A stretch of DNA of 64,000 nt from Rhizophagus clarus. Its lineage: Eukaryota; Glomeromycota; Glomeromycetes; Glomerales; Glomeraceae. Where the stretch lies: NCBI GenBank assembly GCA_015698045.1, contig BLAL01000060.1:808501-872500 (forward strand), read 5' to 3'. The position numbers and the translations under genes were made by a program. Shown in pieces: positions 33,550 to 46,399 of the stretch (the first letter of the stretch is position 1; each line of letters opens with the position of its first letter). The notes under the pieces are model-generated. The model was not told where the DNA came from. It saw nothing but the letters and a program-made list of their open reading frames with translations, and did not search any database.

Positions 33550-36326
33550 TTATTCTTTTTCATATAATATAGAATACCATTCACATAGAAATCTGCGCAA
33601 TTCTAAAGGCATAATAACTTTGAAATATGAAGGTTTGAGCATTTGACCTGGTAATTTCTCAGTACCATATATTTTGAAAAACGTAGATGTATTGTGCCTC
33701 ATAGATAGAAAATGTTGCAACTCTTCCCTTTCTACTGTAAGTGCCAAACTACCTACAGCTTTTCTTGGCATAAAAAGGCAAAGAGATTCATCAAGAAGAC
33801 CAGATGACCATCTGCACGTTAAGTGATAATCTACTAGAATATTTCTTAGGACGATTTTCATAAGTTCAGGTTCTATTTGTCGATTGTTATTAGGATATGA
33901 TCCTAAATAGTAGGAAATATACTTATTAATTGAAAGAAAATTACAAGATATAGAAGTAAAGTAAGAATTTTACCTATATATCCATTAAGTCTCTCAAATG
34001 GAAAAAGCCAATAACTATATATAAGGCCATAATTACGACAGCAATCGGGAATATGGAGTGCAAGATGTATGTTACTTTGTTATGAATTCCAGCCCATATG
34101 TGTTTTTTATAATGCAAGTCATATCTTTTAACCTCTCTTGTGCTTCTTTTAAATCATTTTTGGTAATGAATCTTGCTACCAAAAGATTACATGCCTGAAC
34201 AAAATGTCCTAAAATCTTTCTATCATCATTATCTAACATATCCTATAGAATATTTGTCAAATAAATCATGATGAAAGTCTTCCATTGATCAGCAGTTAAA
34301 TTAGAAAAGCCATCGTTTCCGATAGCAATTTTTGAAGGAATGCGGCCAATATCAGAAGGTAATTCAACATGATCCATTCTTTGTTGTGCCACCCGAAGTT
34401 ATTCCATACTTAATTTTTTCTGGTTTATGAAAATTGATTTGATTATCCATTTTGCTACACCAAGAAAAAGACAATGCATTGGATCTACTACTGCAAAACG
34501 TATATGATCCATATATGGAAGACGAAGCAATTCAGACCAGCGTACACCATGGTCTTTGAAATGATCATCTCTTGACTTCTTTGAGTTGCATTGCAATCAT
34601 TCATGTGCATATCTTCTATGTGATTCGGCGGTACTTATTTCATAGGTATGTTCTTCCCATAATGAGTTTTTTTATACTCTTGACTGTAAATACTGCGTTT
34701 CTCACACTTATGGCATTTCATTACTGCAGACCCATATTCAAACAACTTTCGTGTGGCCGGTATGTCTGATGATCCAATAATTAATGCAACTTTTATGTCT
34801 AATCTATCAGGATATTAATAGGTTTTTGGAACCTTCCAACCCTTCCAAAGTTCTAAAAGTTCGTCTATAATAGGGGCCAAATAATGATTTATATGATTCA
34901 ATCCCACCTCTTTTGGACCTGGCAAAAAACCCAAATATATAATATTTTTGGGCTTATTCCTTTCGGACCTTGGTAAATTACAAATAGATGCATATATAGC
35001 ACCAGTACTATGTTAAGTATAGGTAAATGGCTGAAACCAATCAAAGTTAAAAAGAAAACCTAGATTGGTTGTGACAGTTTCTGGTGTAAAAAATGTACTA
35101 CCATCAAATGGAAAAGTTTTCCATACTTTACCATCATAAATATCTGAATAGATATTCTCTTTTCTTTGAACTCCTGATAATTTCAGCATACTCTTAAAAC
35201 TGGGTCATTGATATAACATACTCAATTGCTGACGAATACTTGGCTTAGGAAAAAGCATACAAGGCAAAGCAATTGTTTCTCTTTTATTTTTTTTAAGAAT
35301 GGTAAGCAGATTATTGCATTGGTTACGACGATTTGGTATTGGATTATTTGGAAATTCTTCATGTAAGCAATTCTTAATTGCTACTTTTTCTTCTTCCTTG
35401 TATGCGACAATATCTTTAATATTATTCATTTTATGACAATTATTGCATACAACTAACTGCATTTTTGGTTGAAAAATATGTAAATATTTTTTTGCCATAT
35501 ATAAGGAATTAGGAAAATTTTTGAATTGCAATTTATTTAAGCGAGTAAGTAAAATATGTAAAAACTTTATTAATGCTTCAAGTGCCATGTCAGTGAGCCG
35601 AAATCTTTGTTGAAATTTAAATGCCCATAGAATAATTTCAGTTTCCAATGAATCATTTAAATTTTCCATCACAAACACTTCATCGCTATCAAATTTGGGA
35701 GATGTGAAAATATTTTTTATATTATCTTCATCTTCATTTTTTTCTTCCTGATTTTTATCATCATCATCATCATCATCATCTTCTTCTTGATAGATATAAT
35801 TTTAATCAATGTTATAATCATTCTCTTCATCAAAATAATTGACATCATTATTATTTTTATCAAGTGTAAGTACAGAAATACAAAAGTTAGATGAAAATGG
35901 TATATTTATACTTTCTTCTTCATTACTTAATTGGAAAGAATCAGGGAAAAAAGAATCAAGTAGAATACTATCTTCATTATCTGATGGTTTATTTGAGTGA
36001 AAAGAATCAAGGTTATCTCTTTTCTGCTTTTTTAATTGATTTGAACTTTGTTTTCTTGCCATAATGGCATTTTCCTAATCTTTTTTAGCATCTTTTGACT
36101 TCCATAGATGTTCGTCTTTAGCATGTTTCTTTTGAGTATGAGAGTCAACTTCTTTACCATTACAAAGAATACAAGGACATGCATACAAATACTTCTTTTT
36201 AGGCTTTATTAAATCAGCGACAGAGGTTTCAATTTTTTTGGGCTTTATTAAATCAACAATAGAGGTTTCAATTTTACTTTTTTTATTATGTTTTATTAAA
36301 TCAGCTACAGAAGTTTTATTACTCAT
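33550..36326 (-). pseudogene. Tnp2-type (CACTA/Plavaka-like) transposase relic, copy D
   Basis: Read from 36,326, it starts MSNKTSVADLIKHNKKSK with a triplicated SVADLIKPKK repeat and a CPCILCNGK cysteine motif, then a stop near 36,078. MARKQSSNQLKKQKRDNLDS (36,062) and an acidic region follow. Then come FQQRFRLTDMALEALIKFLH, VCNNCHKMNNIKDI (35,440), FNFDWFQPFTY (35,040), IIYLGFLPGPKEVGLNHI (34,930), LPYMDHIRFAVVDPMHCLF (34,520) and, at 33,861-33,550, LLDESLCLFMPRKAVGSLAL. At least five stops or frame changes break it. It is paralogous to copy C at 1.66-4.18 kb and preserves the site where C acquired a MITE. The motifs place it with Tnp2/Transposase_21, distinct from Plavaka copies A and B. 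Confidence 0.8.
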
Positions 36327-36756
36327 TTTGCTAAATTATGTTGTGTATTTTATTGAGTATCAAAGAAAGTTATGAAAAGGTTTACTGAATCATATACTAA
36401 ATTATGTTGTGTATTTTATGGAGTACCTAAGAAAGTTATGAAAAGGTTAATCGTAGAATATGTTCAGATTCGCGTGAGAGAATCTTTTTAAGATCAAGAT
36501 CAGGTTAGATTCACGTGAAGAATTTTTTTAAGGTCATGTTTGCGTTTGATTATTTTAAGAACAGATTCGCGAGATTCGTGAGATTTGCATGAAGTATCTT
36601 TTCAAGATCAGGTTCGCGTTTGGATAGATTCGCGTGGAGAATTTTTTCAGGATCAGGTTCGCATAATCAAACTGAAATCAATATAAATATAACAATTTTT
36701 TCGCTTTCTGGAATCTTTTCAATTAAAGCTTTATGCTCAACTGGAATATATAAGTA
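36327..36756. repeat. ~45-bp tandem repeats (GATTCGCGTGAAGAATCTTT type)
   Basis: Four or five diverged units between 36,455 and 36,665 share AGATTCGCG, GAATTTTTTTAAG and ATCAGGTTCGCG. No gene is seen. Confidence 0.7.
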
Positions 36757-37981
36757 ATGATGGACAGTGATCAGGAATCTATCAATTCATCCTCATCCTC
36801 ATCCTTATCATCGTCCTCATCATCCTCATCATCAGTCACTTCGTATAAAATGATTAAAGCAAGTATTGTTTATTATTTATTTATCATTTCTGTTTTTTTT
36901 TATTTATGTTTATCTACTATTCTATAGCAAGAAGTGTTTATATAGGTCAATTTGGAACTAAAGGATATTTATAAAATAGACGAAAAACAGACTTGGGTCA
37001 AACAAAAAAAGAATATAATTACGAAGCTACTGCCACCTCTGTATAAGCTTGTAAATAAAAAATATAGCGTCACGAATGGCAAATTATTAAAAATGTTGTA
37101 CAAACGGTAATGTTCTCGACATCGTGTAAGTAATATTAAAAGTCAAGGAGAAGAAAGAGTAAAACAAAATAAAAGAAGATCCCAAAAAAATACAAGGATG
37201 CAAGTCGTAAGTGAATATAATTAACATGAAATTTCATGTTAATATGGTCTATTTAGTTAACTATATTTATTATATTTGCAATTATTATTAATTAGAAAAA
37301 GCAGAGAAGAGCACAAGCAGCTAATTATTTAATTGAAGGTAAAGATAAATATATCCTCAGGTATCTGGAGGAGAATCTCATAAAAATCCTTAAAGATTCA
37401 GGATACCACTCCGAAGAATGGGAAGAAACGGATCCTGAGGAAGATGAAGAAATTATTGAAGAAGCCATCACAAAAAAGTCAACATCAATATATATTTATG
37501 AAAAATGGTAGCGTTCTTCTACAGTATGTATATTTTATTATTTTGTTAGTTTTATTTATCAAAATTACTAATAGTAATTTATTTACTTAAGCTTCTGCAA
37601 TTATTACACAACTGAATCGATCCAACAGTCGAACTATTAAAAAAAAAACCACTAACTTTAAAACGTAAGAGACAATCAAAATATAATACATCTAGCATAC
37701 CGTCCATAAGTGCACCAAGTTGGTGCTTAAATCAAGAGGCACTCAAACGGTTTAACTGTTCAAGTATCAATATTCTGGTATATGATTATGATACTGATAC
37801 TGATGACCAAGATAATAGTGATAATGATACTGAAGATAAAATCAATAATGAAGAAATCCCAGATAGAATAAATAAAAGAAAGAAGAGAAAAACTAATGAA
37901 GAAATCCCAAATAGAATAAATAAAAGAAAGAAGAGAAAAACTAAGAAACAAAAAAGAAGTAAAAAACATAAATCAAAATAA
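36757..37981 (+). pseudogene. Broken multi-exon gene with Ser-rich N-terminus
   Basis: It begins MMDSDQESIN followed by an almost pure Ser run of about 20 codons, then SVTSYKMIKA. The second exon has TWVKQKKNIITKLLPPLYKL and VTNGKLLKMLYKR, then TAA, CSRHR. Further pieces are GKDKYILRYLEENLIKILKD, SEEWEETDPEEDEEIIEEAI and IYIYEKW followed by TAG, then RSST. The last exon ends in two NEEIP(D/N)RINKRKKRK repeats and TAA at 37,979-37,981. Stops after KR, after KW and after LLHN make it non-functional as read; each could come from CAA, CAG or CGA. I do not recognise the family. The charge pattern (acidic middle, basic repeats at the end) suggests a nuclear protein. Confidence 0.5.
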
Positions 37982-38239
37982 TTCAATATTTTTTTTTGAA
38001 ATTTTTGAAATTTTTTTATGTAGACGTAATTTTTTACTTTATTGGATTATATAATAAATTGAATTCAATCATTTGTATGCAGTTTAATTACGAATTTAAT
38101 CACAAATTATTTTCAATGATTAACTGTTAGAATTTGTTAGAATGAAATTTTTTTATGTAGGCATAAGTTTTTTACTTTATTGGATTATATAATAAAAATT
38201 GACCAATTGAATCAAGGCTTTAAAGAAATGCTGTTCATT

Positions 38240-38780
38240 TTCTAGTCTATCAGTAAAAAAAAATCTTTTTTATTAAAAAGCGAATTTTTCTTAAATTGTC
38301 AAAAAGTTTTAGAAATGACTTTAATGACTTTTACATTTATTTTTTTTTTAGAAAACTTTAGATCGAAAAAAAGAAACCTTTAGATCTTGGTCTAATCTAA
38401 TTCGATTTACTTATTGTATTACAGTAAATTTGATGATTGTTAAGAAAAGTTCGCTCGAACTTTTCTTAAAATCATTAAATTTACTGTAATACAATAAAGA
38501 TAATGTGATCGTAATCTTGATTTTTAAGAAAAGTTCGTTCAAACTTTTCTTAAAATAATCAAATTCACTGTAATACAATAAAGATAACGTAATCGTAATC
38601 TTGATTTTTAAGAAAAGTTCATTCAAACTTTTCTTAAAATCATCAAATTTACTGTAATACAATAAAGATAATGTGATCGTGATCATAATCTTGATTTTAA
38701 GAAAAGTTCGAGCGAACTTTTCTTGATAAAATCATAAATGTAAAAAATTGTACAGTGTGAGCAGTATTTATTTTTAGACA
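38240..38780. repeat. Tandem ~87-bp units with AAGAAAAGTTCG hairpins
   Basis: About 3.5 units lie between 38,415 and 38,720. Each holds the palindrome AAGAAAAGTTCG TTCAAACTTTTCTT, then AATCATCAAATTTACTGTAA, TACAATAAAGATAATGTGAT and CGTAATCTTGATTTTT. The last hairpin (AAGAAAAGTTCGAGCGAACT) is nearly perfect. The block resembles 32.7-32.9 kb. Confidence 0.85.
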
Positions 38781-38829
38781 TATGTCAGTACCCAATTTGC
38801 TATTCTCTTTAACTGTTATATTTACCAAT

Positions 38830-39100
38830 TAAATTTTGTATTTTTCATGAGGCTGATGAGTGACGACTGGCTGACGTGCTACCAGAAACAGCAATCTTAT
38901 ATACACAGCACAGTATTTATTGATTTATATGGCTAAGTTTATCATGCTCTTAATCTTTAAATTATCAATTATAACGTCAATTAAATTTTGTATTTTTCAT
39001 GAGGCGCTGTCTGATATTCATTTTTGGTTACCGGAAATAGCGATCTTATATGCATAGCGCATTATTTATTGATTTATATGGCTAAGTTTATCATTAAAAA
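38830..39100. repeat. Direct duplication of ~115 bp
   Basis: Copies at about 38,832-38,950 and 38,988-39,095 share AATTTTGTATTTTTCATGAG and ATTTATTGATTTATATGGCT, with diverged middles. Confidence 0.8.
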
Positions 39101-39249
39101 TATTATAAAATAATGGTCTATTCCCCAATTTAACACTTTAACATTTTTTTTTTATAAAATGTACGGTTTTTTTATTTTTTTTCCTGCATTTTTTTTATTT
39201 TTATCAAAAAATTTTATTTCTATCAAAAAAAAATTTTCTATCAAAAAAA

Positions 39250-39691
39250 ATGTACAAAAAAACCCATGAATCTAATATCAAAAAACCCGAAAAAGATTTC
39301 AGGACATTTTGTCACGAAGCTGAAAAAAATAAAAAACCCGTATTGTTATTAAAAGCTCAAAAGATCGCAAATCAAACGTATAAAAACAGAATTAAGGAAA
39401 TATATAAACTTACTGTTGACGCGCTTAAAAGAATGATCTGTAAGTAAAATAATTAATATAAAAAGAAATTCCTAATTATAATTTTAAATATATTTGTTAG
39501 ATATGAAACGGATAAATATATGACTTCTTTGTCTCATATTAGCAATATTAGTAAGAAATTTTTAACAATTCACTTTTGAGGGAAAATATGTCCTATTAAT
39601 TTAGTTATTAAAATAAAAATTTCCATTATATTTATTATTAGTAACAACAGTTGCCAAACACCAACAATCACAACAACCACCACCTCTATAA
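39250..39691 (+). CDS. Small basic two-exon gene
   Basis: Exon 1 (39,250-39,439) encodes MYKKTHESNIKKPEKDFRTF ... LTVDALKRMI and ends at a TGTAAGTA donor in phase 1. Exon 2 (39,642-39,691) joins in phase to give LTTVAKHQQSQQPPPL and TAA, about 79 residues in total. The protein is Lys-rich and helical-looking with a Gln/Pro tail. There are no stops. It lies 430 bases upstream of the family Z gene at 40.1 kb on the same strand and could be its neighbour or an unannexed 5' part. No family is recognised, and an alternative middle acceptor near 39,501 would end quickly. Confidence 0.4.
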
Positions 39692-40119
39692 AAAGTCAAT
39701 ATACTTATTTTATACTTATTTTATATTCAAAATATTCTTATGACACATAAAATGTATTTATTTTATACTTTTATTTAAATTAATAGTAAAATTTCAAATT
39801 ATTTTGTTAATATAAATACTTTAAAAATGGTTGTAAAATACACTTAATTTTTTTATTGATAATTTTTTAAAATACTTAAAATATACTTATTTTATATTTA
39901 AATTTTATAAGCAGTTTTTTAGTATCTTTTAATAATGGTTTTAATTACAGGGATTTTATATCAGAAATTATAAGCATACAGATGGTTAGGTGCCCAGAAA
40001 TATATGACACATAGATATACGCATATTTTAGGGGTTTTTACGTTATTTCATTGATGATTTCTTTATAAAAACGCATATTTAATATCGGCCAATCATAAAT
40101 TAGTACAATAAATATTCAC

Positions 40120-41679
40120 ATGATTTTTGATAGTTCTACTAAAAATCGCGCAAAAATCGCGTTAGATTCAGATTGCAACAACATGATTACTCAAGGTATT
40201 TATCAAACATAGTATATATAATTTATTTTTTTAATCTTTTTATAGTTTGTAATATTGATTTTAATTTATTAGGTCACAGTAAATTTGAAAAAATTGATGA
40301 TTTTCAGCTAGCAAGTAAGTAAAATTTGAATTTTGTAAAGGAATTTGAAAAATTATTAAATTTAATGTTTTTAATAGTACCGTTGCATGAGGAGGATCCT
40401 AGCTGTGCAAAAGAAATTTCAAACGATATATCTATTCCATTTTTAGATTCTGTATTTAATTTTTTTATCGAGCTTGAGAAATCTGCTTTTAAAAGCGTTG
40501 TTTATTCACAAGGAAAAGGTTTAGAGCTAAAGCATACTGCAGGATTAATGAATTTTTCTGTACCTAATATTCAAGTAATAGAGCCGGCCGCTAGAAGGAT
40601 ACGAATTTCTGAAAGTGATAATAATAATGTAGTTGGCTACAAAGTATCTTTTATATCTCCAACAAATCAACTCGATCCTAATATCATCAAAATAGGATAT
40701 GAGATTAGAAGATTTTTACCTTTAATTCAAAAAGTTCCTGAAATTGTACTGATATTCAATAATTATGGAACTAATTATCGACAAATAAGAGAATCACTTC
40801 TTAAATATCTTGAAGGATTAAAAGATGATGATCAATTTGATTATAACAAATTTCCATTTTGTAAATGACCTAATTTAGAAGATTTTACTTTAAATAATAC
40901 AAACTCGATTAGCAACGAACAAGTCACTACTCAAGATTACTTATCATATCAAAAATCTGCATTTGTACCTATAATTCCATGTCCAAATATAATTTCGGTT
41001 GAAGAAATTTCTAAACTCTCTGAAACAGAGGCAAATAACAAGAAATGTGAGGTGAATATTTATAATATTAAATTGTTTTATTTAAAAAAACTTTGGTTAA
41101 CTTGGTTTCTATAAATAGGCTATAGAAAAATTAAATAATCACATGTTCCATTGTGTCAAAGGATCTGGAGTTTCGAAAGATGTAATTGAAATTGAACGAA
41201 GACGAAAATTACATTTTGTGGTTGAATTTTGGCGTAGTTATACGAAATTAGAAGATTTTTGTTATCATAATTTCCCAAGAAAAAAGGAAGAACGTACATC
41301 ATCAAAAGCACGTGAAGTTATTGAAAAGTTTACGGAAAATATAAAAGAAGAATTTGTTATAAGGGAGTTTAACCAAATAAAAACTGTGGCGCCACATGTG
41401 ACATCATTTATGAAAGAAATTAATTATAAATGGAAGATAGTTGATCTTTTTGAAGAGCTTAAGTATGGATTTTTTGAAACAACGCTGAATAATAATAATA
41501 TTAGAGGAATTTTTCTTCATTTAATTAAGACAGGTAACGTAATTAATGTGAAAGATTATCAAATCATTAAAGAAAATGAAAAGCAATTAACTAGAGCACA
41601 AAAACGTAAGCAAAATAATGATGGAAAAAAAAAAACTAAACAAAAAAAAATTAGTTATGATATTCAGTTAGAAAAATGA
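40120..41679 (+). CDS. Unrecognised multi-exon gene, family Z member 3 (one internal TGA)
   Basis: Exons 40,120-40,195, 40,273-40,314, 40,378-41,051 and 41,119-41,679 join with consistent phases (1, 1, 0) and GT-AG introns, giving about 450 codons. The first block includes IPFLDSVFNFFIELEKSAFK and IKIGYEIRRFLPLIQKVPEI. The C-terminal block ERRRKLHFVVEFWRSYTKLE ... YKWKIVDLFEELKYGFFETT ... FLHLIKTGNVI matches the corresponding parts of members 1 and 2. A Lys-rich tail (RAQKRKQNNDGKKKTKQKK) ends the protein. One in-frame TGA at 40,866-40,868 (FCK-stop-PNLEDF) may be CGA-to-TGA. No catalytic motif, signal peptide or membrane helix is visible. The family seems expanded in this genome, with three copies within 16 kb. 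Confidence 0.65.
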
Positions 41680-41849
41680 ATTGCTGTAAATAGATAATAT
41701 ATCAAAAATAGAAGACTTTAAAATTTTTAGAGCTATGTGAAATTTATTAATAAAATTCATAAAATTCAGAAATAGATCAATAGAAACTATTTTATTTATT
41801 GCTATTTATTCAAAATTTTGCTTTTATAAAAAAATTACTAAAAGTATAA

Positions 41850-44800
41850 TTATAAATTTTCAATCTTAGAATCATCAGCTTCATTTTCTCTATCTAGAAT
41901 ATAATATTTTGAATTTACCTTTATGAACGCTACGCAGTGGTCAATACATCTAATGTCAATAAATTCAAATAAACCAAATTTGTTAAAATATTTACAATTA
42001 TACTTGTCAATAATAATTTTTGATACACTCTGTATATATGCTAGCATTTTAATTTTACCATTATAATTATGTATCAAAAAATAAATTACTTTTGCATACA
42101 TATTAGTGTATATAAATTCTGGAAGAACATTTGGTCGATGTGCATATTTGTCAATAGTACGACGTGCCTATAATATAAAATAAGTAAGTTTTTATAATAA
42201 TAATAAACATATAAATCATATAAACATCTTACCTGGATTGAATAATTATTTCTTGAATTTGGTTTATTTCGTTTAATCCATTCACTACTAATTGTGTAAC
42301 CATCTCTTGTTAAAAGCCTACCATATTTAATGCCATGCAATTCTATATTCTATAAAAAAATTTATAGATTAAGAAATAATTACTATAATTATAAAATATT
42401 ATGTATATCAAAAATTTACCTTATTAGAATAAAATTTCTGTAAAGCTTTTGATTCTTTTTCGTTAAGTATATAATCACATGATGGCCAATAAAATTCTTC
42501 ATCATAATCTTCAACTGCTTCATAAACTTGTTTGAGTGTCCATTTTTTTTGACATTCAGAATTTGATATTATTGATTTTCCTTCTTTAGTGTATTGTAAA
42601 TGATTAAGTTGATCTAATAATGTTAAATTGTTCGATAGACTAGTATATGGACGTAATTTTGAATATACCATTGGTATTAACATTCCACATAACCGCTCCA
42701 TAGGGAATTGCCAATATGCCCAACATGATCCTGAATATTCAATATTTTCACTAATATGTAAAAGGTAATGAAAGCAAATTCTGCATGCAGAAAGACGCTC
42801 TTGATCCTGTTTAAAATATTCACTATAAAATACCAAGTAAAGTAATAATATTATTACTATTATTATATTTAAAAAATTAAAAATTGGTTATTAATTTAGT
42901 TGATTTACTTACTTTTCATAATAATTATAAAACGTTATTAATGAACATTTAATTTCTTGAAGATCATCATTTGATATCACATATTTCAAAGAAAGTTTAA
43001 CTGCTTTTACATAATTAATCCATCCATTTATATGTCTAATAATTATTGTACAAAGCTTATTATAATATTTGTAATATAAAATTTTAAATGTAAACATGTA
43101 AATAAACTTACTTATCGATAAAAATATCTTTCAAAAGTGGAACTGAAAATAATTCAATCCAGTTTCGCCATTCAACAGCTTTAAAACCAGTATGGTACTT
43201 TGATATATCTCTAGGAGCACGTCCAAATTTAAGAGGAAGGCATGTTTGGCTTTCTTTCATCAACTTTCCAATATATTCTAATTCTTTTTTCATTAAATTA
43301 TAAGAGTTTTCATTATATTTATTATCATTAAAAAATCCTCCAGACCAATGTAAATACATAAGCGGAGCTATATTCTCGAAATACAGATGCATTATATCTG
43401 TAAGGAAGGACCAAGGAAATTCAATTCCTTTTAATTTAAACAATAAATTTGCACCTTTGATTCCTAAAATATAATTATTCAATTAGTGATATATTTTTCT
43501 ATAATTAATCTTAATAAAAAAAAACTATTTTACCTGTATTTTTTATAATTGACTCTTTTTTTGATTTATCAGTTTCCATTAATAATTAATTGATAGTGTC
43601 TTCTGCTTCTTCATGTGTTCTAAATACTAAGTTTCCATGCTGTTTATTTAATGGAAAATATATGTGATGATTCTTTATATGACATGTTCCAAGTAAATTA
43701 CAAAATTTGCAGCCTTTATATGCATTATGTCCAACTAGGTTAAGACATTTGCTTATTGCAGGTATATCACCGGTGCAATGAGTAACATATGCTTTTAATA
43801 GAAATTGCTGCTGTGTGTATCCATTAAAACACAAAATACCCTCTAATTATATAAATAATAATAGTATGTCAATATTATAAAATTAAAATTCTTATGTAAA
43901 AATAATAAAATTTACATACCTTCGAGTACTTGTAATTCATTTATAATGGGTTGAAGAAATGTACTCATATCCTTAGGAGCATTCGGACCTGGAATTACCA
44001 TTATAATAAGCAAATTTTCTTTTTTAACTCTCATTTCAGGACTTAAATTATTATTTATAAGTAAAATAACCCAACAATCGTTTGTCTTATGTTTAAATAT
44101 TTGAAATCCATCAAGGGACAGCGAAAGTGCTATATCTGTTGGATTTGCAAACAGTCCTTTTTCAACTAATTTTTTGTATAGCCTTATTATAAAATAAAAT
44201 ATTATTTGTGGTAATAAATAATAAGTTTAAATATAAATTTAATAATTACTTACTTTCCATCATAGATGTCACCATAATTACCATTATCATTTGATATTGT
44301 CGTAGTATATTCATATCTATATAAAAATTCTTTTGCTCTTTTTGAATCACTAAACTGAATTTTTAGTCGTTCTATAAGATAGAAAAAGTTTGTAATATTA
44401 ACTGGTTTATTATTTGAATCAAATCTTGATTCAAAACATAGAGGACACTCCCTAAGTAAATGATAATCGCCAGTAAATGCAATACAACTATTCTTACAGG
44501 TATCTATTCTAATAGGCGATAAACTGACAGATTGATCAAGTTTCTTTTGTAATTTATATAGAGATATTAAAAGACCAATATTACTTAATACAGAATTAAA
44601 TGCAGTATCTGTTAATCCATGTTTCACTTTTGTTTCTAATAATTTCATACCAATAGAAATATCTATATAAAATTATAATTAATTAAGTTAATTATTAAAT
44701 TTATTTACATAAATTATTATATTTACCTTTATCATTAATATTTTTATGATTAATATTGTCATTTTCTTCATAAGAATCATAATCATAATTATTACTCTCA

Positions 44801-45434
44801 TTTTCCGTATTATTAAAATCAATTATTACTCTATTTTCACCTTTGATTTTTTCCATATTTTTAGAATTTTCAATATCAGCATTTACTTCTAAATTCTCAG
44901 TATCATTAAAATTATATATCAATTCATTGTCATCTAGATTTCCATTATCTTCAACATCAGTCATTACAATATCTTTAGTATTATCAATATAAGAATAAGT
45001 ACTATTATCAATTTCTTTTAAATTTCTGGTATTTTCTTCATTATTATCACTTTAATTTTATTTTAATTAATGGAAATATGAGAAAGAGTGTAAGGATAAA
45101 AAAGGGCAATTAAAATCTAATTTAAAAAAATAAAAATATATAATGCAATAACAAAATTATATTTATAAATATACCTATAATTATCTTCTTCATATTCGTC
45201 CTCTAATATATCATCCGAATTTGTTGTATTCTCACTATTATAATTTTCATCCTCTAATATATCCTCCGAATTTGTTGTATTCTCACTATCATCACTTGTA
45301 ATTTCGTTATTAGCGTCTAAAAGCTTTTTTTGCTTTATTAGATGATTTCTATATGTTTTTCTATTTAAAAGAAACAATCCTTTTCCATCTGTAGAATTTC
45401 GTTTGCATCTATTACATTCACAAAAATATCCCAT
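41850..45434 (-). pseudogene. Plavaka-type transposase, copy B (nearly intact)
   Basis: It is read from ATG 45,434, starting MGYFCECNRCKRNSTDGKG with a Cys cluster. An acidic repeat region (TTNSEDILEDENYNSENTTN) precedes the exon with DTCKNSCIAFTGDYHLLREC and CPLCFESRFD (44,648-44,250). Next are NDCWVILLINNNLSPEMRVK and NLLIIMVIPGPNAPKD (44,080-43,960), THCTGDIPAISKCLNLVGHN and FCNLLGTCHIKNHHIYFP (43,790-43,640). SFLTDIMHLYFENIAPLMYL follows (43,420), then GRAPRDISKYHTGFKAVEWR, YWQFPMERLCGM (42,710) and a C-terminal exon ending about 41,850. Introns are short. The only clear lesion is an in-frame TAA at 43,586-43,588 (DTIN-stop-LLMETD). It matches copy A exon by exon. The function would be cut-and-paste transposition; termini were not defined. 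Confidence 0.85.
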
Positions 45435-45782
45435 CTTTTTATTTCTAAAAATCGAATATAAAATAAAACTTAATTTCACAATTTGTGATCCTCTACTTTA
45501 GATTACACAATGATGTAACGTATACCTGATTAAGCATATAACTATAATACTATCGGCTATGATAACTGATAATGAAATTTGTTTAATAATTTAAAAAATC
45601 ATTTAGGTTAACGCTAAAATAGAAAATTACAAAATTTACTACTCAATTGTACAAATTTTTTACATTAGATTTTTTTTAACATATAAAAAAATCTTGTTCA
45701 TTTTCCAAAATGTCAAATTCCACAAATTCAAAACAATATAAATTTGAATGTAATTAAAAAAAAAAGGACGGTTAGGATCAAT
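45435..45782. other. Non-coding stretch
   Basis: This is AT-rich flank between transposase B and the TIR element. No gene is seen. Confidence 0.4.
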
Positions 45783-46399
45783 CACTGGTCAAAATCGATG
45801 CTATCGGGTACATATCAGGTACATATTGGCTACCCGATATGTACCCGATATGTGTGAAATATGTGTATGCTATTTAATAATATTATACATATCGGGTACC
45901 CGATATGTACCCGTCGGATGCAGAAAACTGGTGACATATAACATACATATTGGGTACATTTCTCATACATATTGGGTAGTTAAATATCGGTTACATATCA
46001 TAGATTTATTGGGTACCCGATATATTTTAAAAAAATATCGGACAGATATTATACACTTATCGGATAGTACTAATAAGTATCCTATATATACCCGATATGT
46101 ATCTTATTTGTATTTGAAATATAAGCATAATTTCATAATTTTCACACATATCGGATAGCCGAAAAGTATAGCATTTATGGGGCATTAATAATAGTAGATT
46201 TATAATTTAAATACAATTGTAATTTAAAAGTAATTTAATTTATTTAATTGTAATTACTGAAAGTTTTATTTATATTTTCAATCGATAATAAAAAAAAATA
46301 TTATACAAAAAATATTATAAAAAAAATTCACTACTTTTTACACAAATTTACAATTAATGTTCACTTGTTTGCTTGTTTTCATTTCATTATATCTATTTA

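Noticed and set aside
36760-36845. Poly-Ser tract as a possible signal or mucin-like domain
   Set aside because: It is a TCATCC microsatellite in the first exon; no hydrophobic signal sequence is present.
45826-46158. 110-codon frame with TRYVPDMCEICVCYL-type sequence
   Set aside because: It lies in the palindromic CGGGTACCCG array; the periodicity comes from the DNA repeat.
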